Of a stretch of 64,000 bases of DNA, positions 23,701 through 38,700 are shown one piece after another (positions within the stretch are counted from its first letter, which is position 1; each line of letters begins with the position of its first letter). The notes beneath the pieces were generated by a model. The model was not told the DNA's origin. It saw only the letters and a list, made by a program, of their open reading frames with translations, and made no database searches. The stretch comes from Bombyx mori (lineage: Eukaryota > Arthropoda > Insecta > Lepidoptera > Bombycidae), in the NCBI RefSeq assembly GCF_030269925.1, contig NC_085118.1, positions 15,311,001 through 15,375,000 of the forward strand, in the 5' to 3' direction. The position numbers and the translations under genes are program-made.

Positions 23701-26700
23701 GATAAGTGTTCGGCGTACACGTATTTTCTGTCTTGCTTTCCTCCCAAATTAGGACTGTATCTTTTCAATACTACGTCTCGGTAATACAATCTTAAATTCT
23801 TCCATTTCTTCCTCAATAGCGCACCTGCAAAATAACGATAATGACCTTAGTTAGCTTCAAATAGTGCAGTACGATTCTTCTAACGGCTGACGCTGGTAGA
23901 ATAGTATACGGGTCAGTCAAGGCGCATCGTAAATAAAGCTTTGATGTGTCTTCCGAATATTATCTAAGACATGTGTTAGGTGATAATAAAGTCTGGTGGA
24001 AATTTGCTGTGGCTATCAACCGTGGCACTCCATGGCATGGCAACCTGGTTACTTTTGACACATGGGATGCGCATATCATGATCCTGTTTTTTTAATTCTT
24101 CTCATTGCTTAGATGGGTGGACGAGCTACCTGGCCTAATTCGATTACCTACTGTGGTTTGGTGGTTACCTACTGGTTTTAAGTGGTCAGTTGAGCCCATA
24201 GACCTCCACCGTTCGTGTGGTGAGGCTTGAGGGAGGCCTATGTCCAGCACTGGACGTCTGATAGAATAGAATAGCATAATTGAACGTGTCCAATAATTCA
24301 TTTCGTTTGAAATAAGGACATAGAAATAAAAAGGCAAGGTTTGAGAATGACTTTTTCACCTATAAGGTATATTAAAAACCTAGCAAACGAATTTAGCACC
24401 TACACTGTAGGAATATCGCAGAGCGCCCTTCATAAAAGTAAAAATAATAGTTTGCTTCATTTTCAATGCATCTACGAAAAAAGGTCTAAGCATCTTCAAC
24501 CTATTATTACGAATTGTCTCAAAATACGTTTTGATTGCAACACTGAGTGCAAAATAATGGTATAATAATAATTTATAAATAGGCTTTTTGGATAATTTAT
24601 AAGTTTTTAACTTCAACTTCAATTTTATAAACTTCAAGTTCTTGAACTCAAAATTCAAAGACTTAAAGACATTTAATTGACATGTATTCTTTGCGTTTGC
24701 TTCGTTTTTAATTTATTTTTATTTTAACAGAATAATAAAAATTATTCTCGCCTTGGAATAGAAACTGAATTTGATATTAAAAACCATATATTACTGTTTA
24801 GCGAAGAAACATTGAAGTAGGATTTGTTGATAATATAATAATAATTATCGTTGATAATAATCTTGATGAGATCGTCGTGGCCTAAAGGATAAGACGCCTG
24901 GTGTATTCTTATCAAATGATGTGGCTATGACGGTGTACAAATTTCGCAGGGAGGTACATTTCTCTAAAGAAATACGTACTTAACATAAGCTCAGGACTGG
25001 CTTCCACGTTTAAAGAATAGCATTGTGTAACAAAAATTAAAATCGCAAATTTATTTCCGTAACCACTATCGGTAAGACGCCCCCGCAAGGGAAACTACCA
25101 CCGCTCTAGTTTTGCCGTGAAGTCATGCGTTATAGTTTGGAGAGTGGAACAGAGGTAATTTTTTTTCCCTACTTATGCTGATAGCCTTGAGAGGCCTTTT
25201 GAGCTTCACCCTAACATGTAGGTGAGCTCACGGGGCTCAAACCGGAAGTGTTGCTAACACTGATCCTAGCAAGAGCAGTGTTTCGCAGAATCTACCACCG
25301 GATCGGAAACGCGACCCACTGAGAAGATCCGGCGAGAAACTCAATGGGCTGTGTCCATGGGTTAATTCACTCGTCAAGCCCTTCGTCGCAAGCGACGGGT
25401 TCGACGAGGACGGTGACCGGTGCTTGTGTTACCTAAAAGCACCGTTAATGGGTCGGGAGGATCCGTAATGACGTGTTTTGGGTGACGTCGACTGTTTACC
25501 ATTCGGTCTACAAGACCGGGTATGTAATTTCCAGCGGCCACGACAAGAGGGTTCTCATGTCGTGCCGCCTTCTCAAAGTGGCGCAATGATGCCGACTGTA
25601 GATACTTACTGACTGAGTCAAGCTCCAGGTCATCATGGAGATCCAGGTTCCTTAGGAACCATGGTGCTCCGACGACTATCCTGCAAAATCAGAATTGAAT
25701 AACCTGAAAGGGTTTCAAGTTAGTGCGGGCCGCGTGAGTATTAGCTCTACTGAAGAAAAACGCCAGAATAAAATTAGGGATCGATAAAAAATTCTCATAT
25801 CCAGCCATGATGAAGTGTTCCGAAATACACAATATTTCCACATTTACACCTTTGTCTTGTAATTCTTCTAGGCATATGGTTAATGGTTCCGATTTGTTTA
25901 ATATCTCTGCTATATTTAAAATATTTATCAATTAATTATTCCAGATTAATTTAAAAATCTTTTTCGATGAGATTTAAGTAAATAACTTAGCTTGTTGATA
26001 TTAATAAGGAAAGATATAACAGATCATATGTACTCTTCTGTTTGAAAATCGATTTTCTTTTTTTTTATTGAGTAGGTAACTATTACTCGGCTTTGGAATC
26101 AACTTTTTTTTTAAACAAAGGAGAACTTGTAATACAGAAATGTATCTGACTAAATCTTGAGGTGACTATGGTCAAATTTAGACCACTGGGCGAACACTAG
26201 TTATTAAATTAAGATAAGTTGTTGAGCGCCAAAAATAAGACGTTTCATCGAGGTGGTGCCTTGAAAACAGCATAGGAAATGACGATAGACTTTTATAGAA
26301 TGAGATGAGTACAATGTTACTAAACTAAAATCCGGAACAAATAAAACAATTAAATAAAACATATTTATTAATCAATAAAAATACTATCGGTACTATCAGC
26401 TACAGTCCTTAATTAAATTCAGTATTGAAATTTTAAAATGTAGTTTCTGCTCTCGCGTCATTTCCTTCATGTAGCCTCGGAGACTCAGGAGGAATAACGT
26501 ATCATCGTCTTTACTGTTGAGACTCCTTCTATTTGAATTTCCAGTTGCCATTTTGAAGTTTCCAGAGGGACTCCCCGCTTTAAATTCAAACTCAGGCTCG
26601 AACGCTTCTTCCAAATATTCGCTATTAAAATCAACGCTGTCTTGAAAATGGTCTTTTATACTTTCGCTGAAAAGAATGGTTCCGTAAAACAAACAACAAA

Positions 26701-29700
26701 GATATTTATTGTAAAATTATTTTACGTCGACAATTCGACTATCAGTCATTTATATAATCATAACGATATGTATGGTTTTTTTTCCTACCTAAGCTGATAG
26801 CGTTGAGAGGCTATATCAGCGTCGCCTTAACTAGTAGGTGAGCTCACGGGGCTCAAACCTGATGACGTTGCGAACACGAACCCTAGCAAGAGTCGTGCTT
26901 CGCAGAATCTATAATCGGATCGGAAACGCGACCCACTGAGAAGATCCGGCGAGAAACTCAGTGGGCTGTGTCTGCGGGTTAATTTACTCGTCGAGCCCTT
27001 CGTCGCAAGCGACGGGTTCGACGAGGACGATGACCGGGATATGTATGGAAGTTCAAATCACGGACCATAATTAATTTGTTGCTGTTAGGGATCAAAGCAA
27101 TGCATCTAGATTATGCGCAGAGGCGAGGGTATAAAGTGACTGGTGACACCTGCCTCATTTATTGTGCGTGAAAATTTACGTTTTGATCTATTCATAGGGT
27201 TACTTCATCTCAATCAAATTTCTATATCCTGAGACCCATATGAGACCCGAACGCCGATAAACCTCAACCGTGAGGTCGTTACCCCGCTTATGTCAGAAAA
27301 ATCATACGTCAGTAATTACTTTTCAATACTTATGTGATATTTTAGTATACATTTTTACGACTTGCTCTAGATGACGGCGGCACACCTGATCTAACTGCTT
27401 ATTGCTGGGTGTTGAATATTTATATTCGTTTGTTGGGTCGGGTAAAGTTCATGCTGTGTATAGTTACCGAAGTCCATAGACAACGCGATTTCACTATTTA
27501 TCTTAAAATATTAAAGTCGAAATTTCATATTTTTGGTAAAACGTTTGTACTTTGTTTCAACTTGGGAGTTACGATAATTTTTATCTCAATATACAATCAC
27601 AATATTTTTTAATAGAATTAATTATTTAATAAACAGCAAAGGGTTATTACTAGCTGTTCTAACAAATGGCAGTGAAACCTAGCTTATCGACATCATGATT
27701 CACGGCGTAAGTACGTGTATATAGGTGGTAAATAAGCACTGTATTGAAAGTCTGAACTTTTGTTAAATTATACAATTTGTAAAATACATGTTTAAATAAA
27801 GATTGTAATCTATGAATCATTGTGGGTGGCGCTCCAAGGAAGTTTTTTGTTTCTGTTACTAGTAACATTGCACGCTAGATGACGCATGAATTTAAAAAAA
27901 AAACCATGTTTTTTAAACTGTCGTACACATACGAAGCGTGTCCGGGTTTATTAGTATTATTTAATTATGTACCTTTATTATATGCAATACTATCCATTAT
28001 TTTTTTGAGAACTTAATGAGTGTTAAACTCTTACCAATTTATGGTCTCGAATACAGATTTATTTCTCAAGAAAATTCGCTCCATGAATTCCAATTCTGCA
28101 GCGTATATGTACCTCCTACTATTCCTACCAAGGGCTTGACTTTTCATAACGTCTTTACGATACGAATCCCTTACGTTATTCCATTTCTTTTTGAGTTCCA
28201 TATCTGCAAATAATTCATTTATTCGTATTTATGACAAAAACACTAAGTTTTAGCGTTGAATAAATATATATTTTTCTGATCTTTTTTAAGACTCGATAAA
28301 ATATATATATACAATATACTTAAATGTATCATTTCATAGCCGCTTCTGCTATGGACTCTGTTTAAGCTCCGTTCGTATAGACTTTCATAGCGATCTCTGA
28401 GAAAATCGTAGGCGGAAGTTTATCCCAAAGCAGAGTGGTACGTGACCTAATTTATAATCTCTAGAAACACGCTGTGCTGATATGTATCATGTATCATCAT
28501 ACACTAGCCATTCACCCAAAAGAAAAGTATTTATAGTTTATCACTATGATTAAGACTAATATTTCTTACAAGACTATGATAACCAACTAAATACTAGTAT
28601 GTATATACTCTTTAAAAACCATTTGTGTCTTAATTCCTATTTAATGTAATAAAAAACATGCATAGTATTATAATTATATTAGTATATTATTTTAATATTA
28701 TGTAATACTTTAATATGTACATATATGACATATAAGGAGGCCAATTAGAAAATGAGTCCTAATTTAAACAATTTTTTTAACAGATATCAGTTAATTTCTT
28801 GGTTTTACATAATGCTATGTACATATTTTTGTAGAATAAATTTAACATCAAGGTTCAACATGTACAATGTACAATTTAGGAAATAAAGCATACTTTCATT
28901 CAAATACTTTATTTCAATATAAAAATAATTATATTTCAAACATAACAATATTTTTATATTAAAAAAAAAACAACATAATTATATACTCGAACTATCTTTC
29001 AGTAATTTGAGCATTGCAGTCTTAAAGTTTAGTTTTTGTCTCTGTGTCATTTCCTTCATATGACTCCGAAAACTCAGTAAGAACATTGTATCCTCGTCTG
29101 TCTCAAGCTTCGGTTCAATTATTTTTATCACAGGATATAATGATGTATCTTCGGATAATTCTGTTGTTGTATCATCAATTGGTATACATTTTTGTTCTAC
29201 AGGTTCTGTGTGGTCTTCCTCGTCTGTCTCGGTACTAACTTCTGCTGTCCCACTAAAATGAAAAATGTAAAGGTTTTATATCTTGGCTTTGATCTAAGCA
29301 TGTACCTAGTTCTATTTATCATAATTGTTAAGTTGCAGACACAAAGTACTGTTTGTTTAGTTCACTTTATGGGCACTTAAAAATAAAGAACATGAATTTA
29401 TTTTTGCAGTAGTGTGTAAAAATTGTACATTTTAAAATACTGCAAAAAATATTTGTATATAAGTTGAACTTAATAGAGATAATTATTTATTAAGATACAT
29501 TGAAACTCAGACAAAAAATGTACTGTAATTTCTTGTGCACTGTCATCCCTGCTAAACAGTTAATAAGCCACCATTATTACACTTTTAATCCTGACGAAAC
29601 AATTTATCAACAAAATAAAACAAAAACAAACCATTTCAATTTCAGCTGTTTCAAAAAGTCTAAATTTTTTAAAATTCATATTACAGTGTTGCTAGACTAT

Positions 29701-32700
29701 GATTCTAGCAGCAAAAAAAAACTTACCAGTCGACTGTTTCGAATTCTGTTTTGTTCTTCAGTATGATTGGTTCCAGAAAAGATAATGCGTCAGCATGGTA
29801 ATACTTTTTAACTTTTTTTGCTTTCGGCCCCAATAAATGTCTTTTTATAACGTCCTTTTGGTAGTTCCCTCTGACATTATTCCATTTCTTTTTACATTCT
29901 AAGCCTGGAAAATTGTTGTTTTTTAATATATTTATTTCATAAACATAAGATTTTATTTTGAACTGATTACATTTTCTATAGATACTTACTTAGTACTTAG
30001 TTTAATTTTAAGACTTTTAATGATTTTAATAAGATATGTTCTATAATCTTCAACAATCACTTAGGTTTGACTTAACAATTAAGAATAAACTCACTTTTCT
30101 TCTCACGATACTTCATGAACCTACTTAAGTACCTAATTCCAATGTAAAACGTAACTCTAAAATAACTGTCAAATGTCAAAACGTCAAACGCTTGAACTCA
30201 AAACAATATCAACATTTTAGGTGTAGCCGTATGTAATATCCAATAATTACGTAAACAATTTGAAATGAAGTAAATCTGAGATGCATTTAAGGTCTTAATT
30301 TTGGTATTAGTTAATTAAAATACTAAAAAAACATTTTCAAAGTTGATTTTAAGGCATACTCAGCTGTTCTATTTAACAAACAATTATCACGCAGTGTTAT
30401 TAAAACACAATAATGCACGCTTGTGCAAATGGCAAATCTCACAAAAAACAATAATATAAATTTGAGAATAAGTTTGTGTATATCGCTACAGAATTTGTAA
30501 TAATAAACTCACAAGCGCGCTTCCTTTCCATTGGACTCGCTTTATCCCAATTCTCACACATTTCTTTACATATCTCCTTCCAAGCTTGCTCTTTATTATA
30601 TGGATTGTGGTAATCTTCATGATCCACGTTCCAGATGCATTGATGTTGTTTCACGAGTGAAATTAACAGTTCAATGTCACACATATCGCGATAAAAAAAA
30701 CGTAATGCGCACCGTCCCGCTAGCTGTATGGTACTAAATTGTGAAGGTTGACGCACATTGAACGGCCCGATCCGACCGAAACGCCCCGCCCCGGTTTGTT
30801 GATACACTTGACAAATGAGTGAATAACCTAATGTAAAATTATCTTCTGATATGTACAACGAATTACGCAAGCAAAAACTAATAGTCATATTAACTGTTTT
30901 TATCTATCTATAGTTATTAATTAAAATCATTATCAACTGATACCACTCTAAATAAACAAATATATCATTATAAAATTTGCAATATCTTGACAACCAATTT
31001 AATATATTAAGTACAAGAAGTCGTCATGACGATGACGCTATTTTTAGGATGGAGCTAAGTATTACTTGTAGCCCAAAACTTTCCCGGCTTCATCATCTTG
31101 GGACAGAGAGAGAGAGAACAGTCACAGCCAGGAGGTTTGTAGGGAAGAGGTTTGCTAAAAACTGCGTGAGTGAAAGGGAATTTCCGTCGTGATTTAATCT
31201 AACACCGGATCGGAATCGCGTGTCTATTAAAACCACAGGTACTGACGCTATGGGCTAAGAGTGCCGCATAAGAATCTGTAAATGGACGGGCTTTCGATAC
31301 AGTACTTAGAACTTCCTGTAGATCTATATTCCTCATGTACTGCCACGGTGTTCTGACGGCTAATCTTAGAAAGCAGGATTCTTTGGAAGGAGCTTACGCC
31401 AGTTATTATGAAGATATTCCGGTTGCATAACATAGGATAGAGATTTTATCTACGTGAGGACGGAAGGACTACACATCATCATCACCCAGAATTACTTACA
31501 CGTAGGCCGAAGAGGGTCATTTTGAAGACGGTGGCGGGGAGGGAAATCAAATACAGTATATCCAATAGCTATATCATGTACGACATTTTTGTATACTCAA
31601 CAGAATTAGCCATTATAAAGACATTTTGTAAAGTTTTTTTTTGCCATATGCCGTTATTAACGATATGTCTTTAAAAGCTTGTACATGTGGAAAAGTGACT
31701 GCATACAGAAACATCTTGTTATTTTTTGCGCACCGCAAGCTTGTACCGCAGCGTTGACGTTGTGAAAGCATCCTTTTTAAATATTGTTTTGACTCTGTGG
31801 AATTTTTAATAGTATTTTTAGTAGAGAGAAAAAAAACAAAAAGCGTGAACATACTATGGTTTCATCTGGTAAAACTCGAAAGGCCTTTGGCCACAATATA
31901 TCATTATAATTATCTCTCAAACATAAAAAAAACTATAGTTTCGCAGCTTCGTTACTGACACAAAGCGTCGTCAAAGGCGTGGCATTGTGCCGTCCATCCA
32001 TGCACCATCCGTGCACCATCATCGTTCTATCGCGTCCTGGCATCTTTGTGATGTTATTTTGATACAAATTACGAATAATGTCTTATAAAACAAGTAAAAC
32101 TATTTTGTCTGACTATTCGAAGTCTTCGTAACCTAAATGATAAAACCTCCGAAGTGTATCGAGTTATTTTCTCCCTACCTATTCGCTGGTAGCTTAAAAG
32201 AACTATTCCAGATTAGTGAGAAAATTTGCTGACACTGGCCTTATCTATAGTACTGCTTCGAAAGGATCTACCACCGGATCGGAATCTCGACCCACTGAGA
32301 AGATCCGGCGAGAAACTCAGTGGCGTAACCGAATTACGTGAAGCACTCATGCGTTTCAGTTTGTAAGGTGGGACAACCATTATGCCTACAACAGCAACAG
32401 CATTGAAATTGTGATGTTTTTGTTATGATGATTTAAATAATGGATTCCGGTAACCGAACACCAGGTGGGTCGAGAACAGTAACTAACTAACCCAGCGGAA
32501 GCGATAAGGAACCTAAACGTTTCAAATGGTATGACTGTACCGGTAAATAAATCTCTTTCAGCCGGTATTTTTTTAAAATAAATACATTCCTGATAAACTT
32601 TAAAATAAAAGGCGCAAAATTTATAGCTTGCATAAAAACCGGTGGCAGGCAGTATTATAAATCAACACGGGTAGGCATCACACACCCTGGGTCTTATTTT

Positions 32701-35700
32701 TCGAAAGAGCGGGACAGGCAACAAAAAAAAAGAAAGTAATAAAAGAAATAAATAGGTAAATAAATAAATAAAGAGTTTGTATGTATGCTACAGGATTCTA
32801 TGAACAAATTCATAAACACAACCTACTTTTACCACTAAGTTTCTCGCCGGATCTTCTTAGTGTGTCGCGATTACGATTCGGTGGTAGATTCTGCAAAGGA
32901 CTCTTCTTGCTAGGGGCGCTAGGGTAATCAAACTTTCTCAGCTCGAGCCCGTTAGCTCACCTATCCGTCCGATCTTGTTGGAGTAACCCCTTAGGCTAAC
33001 AACGATTGGGTAAACTAAACGATGAAAGGTCATTTCCGTTTGTCGTAGGCCCTCATTTTTTTTTCGCTAACTTCGTGCTCATGATAAGGCTCCTCTTTTC
33101 AATACTTTAAAAAAGGAATATTATCTAGTTAATTGAACTTTAACAAAAGTTTGAGCATGTATAGAATTTAAGAGAAAAACGTAACTTAATATTGTTTTTA
33201 ATGATACAGAAATAAATTGACAATCATAAAATTCACATCGTATCAGGTTGTTAGTTTGATTATAACACTTAAATTTTACGATAGCTATAAATTTAATAAT
33301 AAATATTTTGATAGTGATAGGTAAACAAAATAGTATGAAACAAGAGTTCTTATATTAATATTATTTATCAGTAAAATTTAACATTTTTCTTTAAAAGTTA
33401 AGTTCAGCTATTCAATGCCAATTTAATTATTATAAGACCGGTAAAAATTGATACACTTATAATAATTACTACTTATTGTACATAAGTAACAAAAAACCGT
33501 CTACATTTAATAAATTAATTGCGAATTACAAAAATAATATATGGCTCCATACCTGTTTTGTGAAAGCTATCATAACAATTTCGATCTTCATGTCACTCAC
33601 AATAATATTGGCCCGAAAGTGAGAAAACATAATGTAGGCACCTATGACTACATTCAAATAGGAATAATATGTTCCAAATTCAAATGTTTTTATTGTAACA
33701 GTATCTATGGCCAGACTATCTTTAATGATCTTTAATGATATGTTTTGTTCACAGATAGTCCTGTATCGCCTTTCACAAGCATCGCTCCGTTATCATTCAT
33801 GGTGTTCGTAACAGCTGTCAAGCAAGGCTACGAAGACTGGCTCAGGCACAAGACTGATAATAAAGTCAACAATCAGATTGGTAAGTTAATTTATTTATTT
33901 AGATTAAAATCACGTGTAGACCTCACCCTAGCGCCGCACACTGTTATTTATATTAAAAAAGCGACTTTTTTAGTTTTTGGTTTGAATTACGTTTTAGATC
34001 CACGTGTAGAATACCCAAGTATTTTTGTATTTCTACTAATTTATTAATATTTTAGGAGCTGGATGAGAGAAACCGAGGATCGTGCTTAGTGGCGTATAAT
34101 TAGAGGCCTATGTCCAGCAATAGACTGCTATAGCCTGATGATTAATATTTTCAATTCTAAGTCCCAAATCTTATCACCCTTGAAAAATTAGCTAACCTTG
34201 GCTACTAGATCTTAGTGATTTTTGTGTAAATTCAACACTGGGGCAAGTCAATGTCGAAGGAGATTGAGGAGCCATGATCATCATCCAAACAGACCGTAGG
34301 AACAAAGAACTATTTGGTGCATGTTGTTATTTAAGACTTGAAAAATACCTTATGTTGAAAAACGCTGTTCTTATATTAAATAAGAACTCTTATAATAAAT
34401 AAGAAGAAGTGTTTTTTAACATAAGGTATAGGCATATAAATGCAGTGAGTTCATCTGTTGATCTACGCTAATAAAAATGTAAGTGAAGACTAAAAATAGC
34501 GTATCGACTGCAAATATTTTACATTTGGCCACCAAATGTTTCTCCTCAGCTTTCGATTTTCGTAGTCACTGCTGGCGTCATATCGGATTTCAATATCATA
34601 CCTCTGGTTTTTCGGATATTGATTAGAGTTTAGCTTACCAGAAAGAATATGTCAAGAGATAAACCATTCTGCAGTCGAGTTTTTTTTCGGTCACATATTT
34701 ATCTTGCTACTGGTACAGTATCTTAAAACGATAAAATACTATCAGTGATACAGTTAGCAAGGCCTTGTGTGATTTTGTCTTGTTGTTTGCAAAATATTCT
34801 AGTTACATAGACCTTGTTGTTACGGAACAATCACACTGCATATTAATTCGATAGAATTTGGAGGGCTAAAAATCGCGACTATGTCATAAATTTAGGAATT
34901 TGGGACGATGGTACTTAAAATCGTGTAATTTTAAAACACCTGTATATAATAAGTAGGCTTTCTATTTTATTAAATGACATTTTAGATTCTGATAAAAACT
35001 GGTTGCATTGTCTCTATTTGTTTTCGTCGAAGTACCAGAATGTCTTCCAGACCTGAAAGAAACATTAAATTTATTTACATTTTATTGCGGAACCAAATAT
35101 CCGAACGTGCGATACCGCCCCCGCAGCCGCCTTACCCCCCGCTGAGACAGAACTCTCTGAGCCGGGAAACATGCGCCCTCGGCGTGCGCGAATACGCCGT
35201 CAAAACATTGTTAATCTTATTTTGTCTATACTTTTCTCAACTCCTTTTGTTTTATTTTAGTTAATATTGTATCGCTTTCAGCTTTCTAGTAAATTAGCTT
35301 TCTTAGTTAACTTAATTTAGTAGTACTTAGCTTAGTTTAGTTTAGCTTAATTAGTAAAAATTTGCTTTCTATTAAAATCTTATTCAAATCAGTTTTAACA
35401 ATATTTTCCGTGTCCTCTTCGTAAAAAGGCCGCAACACCGAACCCTCAGAAATCCAAAAAAAACTCACAAAAGACCTGCTCGGACTTGAAGTGTTAAAAT
35501 TTGCTTTATTTTTCACTTGTTAAAATTCAAACTAAAATTATTATCATTTTAGCTAGCTTCTCGCTGTCCGAAAATTTCTGACTAGTTATAATTTTGAATG
35601 TAAATAAATGGAATATACCTACGTAAAATTCTTGATTAACAGTTGAAATAGTCTACAAAGGCGTGATCAAAGAAGTGAAAAATTCCACGATAGCCCCTGG

Positions 35701-38700
35701 AACCTTGGTTCGTGTAAAACGAGGAAGGGAAGTACCAGCCGACCTCGTGCTCCTCTGTTCCGCCGGAGAGAAGGGAAAATGTTATATCACCACTGCGAAT
35801 CTGGACGGGGAGACCAATTTGAAAACACTAAGGGTGCCCCCACCTTTAGTCGGGTATACGCCGGGTACGTGAACCTAATAACGCCTTTTTTGATTAAAAT
35901 TGTTTGTCTTTATATGTTACTTAAATTATAGTCATAGATAAAAATAAATCGAGAGCTGAAAGGCTATTTTGTTTAAGCGACATTTCGTTTAATACGCGAC
36001 ATTTATCTTTGGAATTAAAGATGCGTTTTATTTGGTACTAGCGACCCGCCCTCGCTTCGCTTCGGAAACTGTAATTTATTATTGATTTCTCCACTATTCA
36101 ATGGATGTTATTATACATATAAACCTTCCTCTTCAATCACTCTGTCTATTAAAAAAAACCGCATCAAAATCCGTTGCGTAGTTTTAAAGATTTAAGCATA
36201 CATAGGGATATAGGGACAGAGAAAGCGACTTTGTTTTATACTATGTAGTGATTAGCATCAAAAGTTCGATGTTTTTAGTTGAACCTCAATTAAGTTTACT
36301 CCGTTCAAATAGTTGAAGAAGTTTTTTGTTATATTATTTTTTCCAAATTTTAAACTTTAAATGGCTCTCCTGTAAAGTTGCAAAAATTTCGCTTAAACCA
36401 AGTAGCTTTTCACGGCTCGAAATGTACCTTTAAGCTGTTGAGTTAACTTTTACGCTGTCGAGAACGTTAAAATGCTCGCATTAAGCCCACTGGTTTGAGG
36501 CGTAAGGCAACCTTTATACAACCGAAGACCAAATTGCGATTTCTGTCAGTCTGACAGCGATAAAATTTACTTTATTATTACATTTTTATACTCTATTTCT
36601 TAAAGATTTTTAAGTTGTTAATTTAAAAAAAAACGATTCAAAAATAAAAAAGAAAAATACAAGAAAATATTAAAATTTGTAAATACATCTCTGTGATTCA
36701 TACATACACTCATAAGTCCACTCACACGTATGAAATATAAAATGAAATATTGTGAAACAAATGGATGAATTTAATTTTATTGTTGCTTGTATAAATTTTT
36801 CAACGAAAAGCAGGACTCCGTTTTTCGATTTATTTCTTATATTTAAAGTCCAGATATATTTGATATGACCGTCTCCTTCTTTATGATATTTAAATATTAT
36901 AATTATGTAGTTGTGAACTATTTAATTTATAGTGTTGAACGAAATTAATTTTGTCTTTGTCAATAAATGTTTGTTTACGTTTTGTGGTGTTTTGCTTTCA
37001 TTTGTTTGTCTGCGTCATGTTATCTGTGTCTTATCATTTACGTATTAAAATCTAAAATGATTCAGCTAATTTTTTTAGCAAGGTTTGTCCATTGCCAGAT
37101 TACGTTTTGATATTAGCTACTCGACTTATAAAAATCGAGAAACGAGTCAAAGTTCTAATTAAATGATGACTATCCAAACCCGAGCGCAGGAATGCTCCTC
37201 GTTAGAATCGGCAGATTGGTGGTTTTTTTTATTTTTTATTGCTTAGATGGGTGGACGATCTCACAGCCCACCTGGTGTTAAGTGGTTACTGGAGCCCTTA
37301 GACATATTCTACGTAAGTGCTCCACCCATCTTGGGATATAAGTTCTAAGGTCTCAGTATAGCTACAACAGCTGCCCCACTCTTCAAACCAAAACGCAATA
37401 CTGCTTAACGGCAGAAATAGGCTGAGTGGTGGTACTTACCCGTGCGGATTCACTAGAGGTCCTACCACCAGTAAAAAACCATATCATGGTACCATAAATA
37501 TACTAAATGAAACCAAATAAAATGCCAACAGACATTTTGCCACAAAACATGCGTATCGAGATACCGAACCCGGTGGCCGACTTGTATACCTTTTATGGAC
37601 GCCTCGAGATCCCGGGGCTAGACAGCCTGGTGCTGTCCACCGATAACCTCATGCTTAGAGGATCCAGAGTCAAAAATACGGAGTGGGCCATAGGTTGTGC
37701 TATTTACACAGGTGAGTCGCAATTCATCTCCACAAAAACCATGTTAAGAAGAAGAGTTATTTGTACAAAAATATATTGGCATATATTGCCAATATATGGC
37801 ACATATTGGGAGCATGTTTCTTAACCCTCAGACACAGCCCACTGAGTTTCTCGCCAGATCTTCTCAGTGGTTCGCGTTTCCGATCCGGCGGTAGACTGCG
37901 AAGCACGGCTCTTGCTAGGGTTCGTGTTAGCAACGTCGTCAGGTTTGAGCCCGGTGAGCTCACCTACTAGTTAAGGTTACGCTGAAATAGCCTCTCAAGG
38001 CTTCTCTCAGCTTAGGTAGGAAAAAAGGAAAAAAAGCATATTTCGTTTTGCATGATTTTGACAGCCAAATCGGAGATTCTATTTTACGTCGTTCTATTGG
38101 GAACCTATATATCTTCAGTGTATGTATATAAGAGGAATGGTGTGCTCGTATTCCTCAACTTAAGAAAACAATCCATTACCACTTATTGACCGCCAATCGT
38201 GAGATCCCACTGGTGGTAGGACCTCTTGGGAGTCCGCACGGGTAGGTACCACCACCCCGCCTATTTCCGCCGTGAAGCAGTAATGCGTTTCGGTTCGAAG
38301 GGTGGGGTAGCCGTTGTAACTATACTGAGATTTTAGAACTTATATCTCGAGGTGAGTGGCGCATTTACGTTGTAGATGTCTATGGGCTCCAGTAACCACT
38401 TAACAACAGGTGGGCTGTGAGCTCGTCCATTCATATAAGCAATAAAAAAAAAAAAAAAAAAAGATCCGGTGGTTTTGGCGGCGACGACTGATAGTTCGGC
38501 GTCCCCTAAGAGAGACATGGAATGCGCTCCAAGCCAGACACGTAGCTTTGTTCCCTTCTACCTCTAATACGTGATTTGGACACGGGTTCACCGGCAAAGG
38601 ATTTTAATCCGTTCTACACCATTATTCCTGAATTCTGCCCTCAAAACGTAGGTATTCAAAAGTCCTCATGATGCCCTCTTGACCAAAAATTAAAACACAT

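Noticed and set aside
28204..28978. Possible private first MADF exon for cassette B.
   Set aside because: Read on the minus strand I found no Trp/Lys pattern of a MADF start; only a decayed LINE piece and AT-rich DNA.
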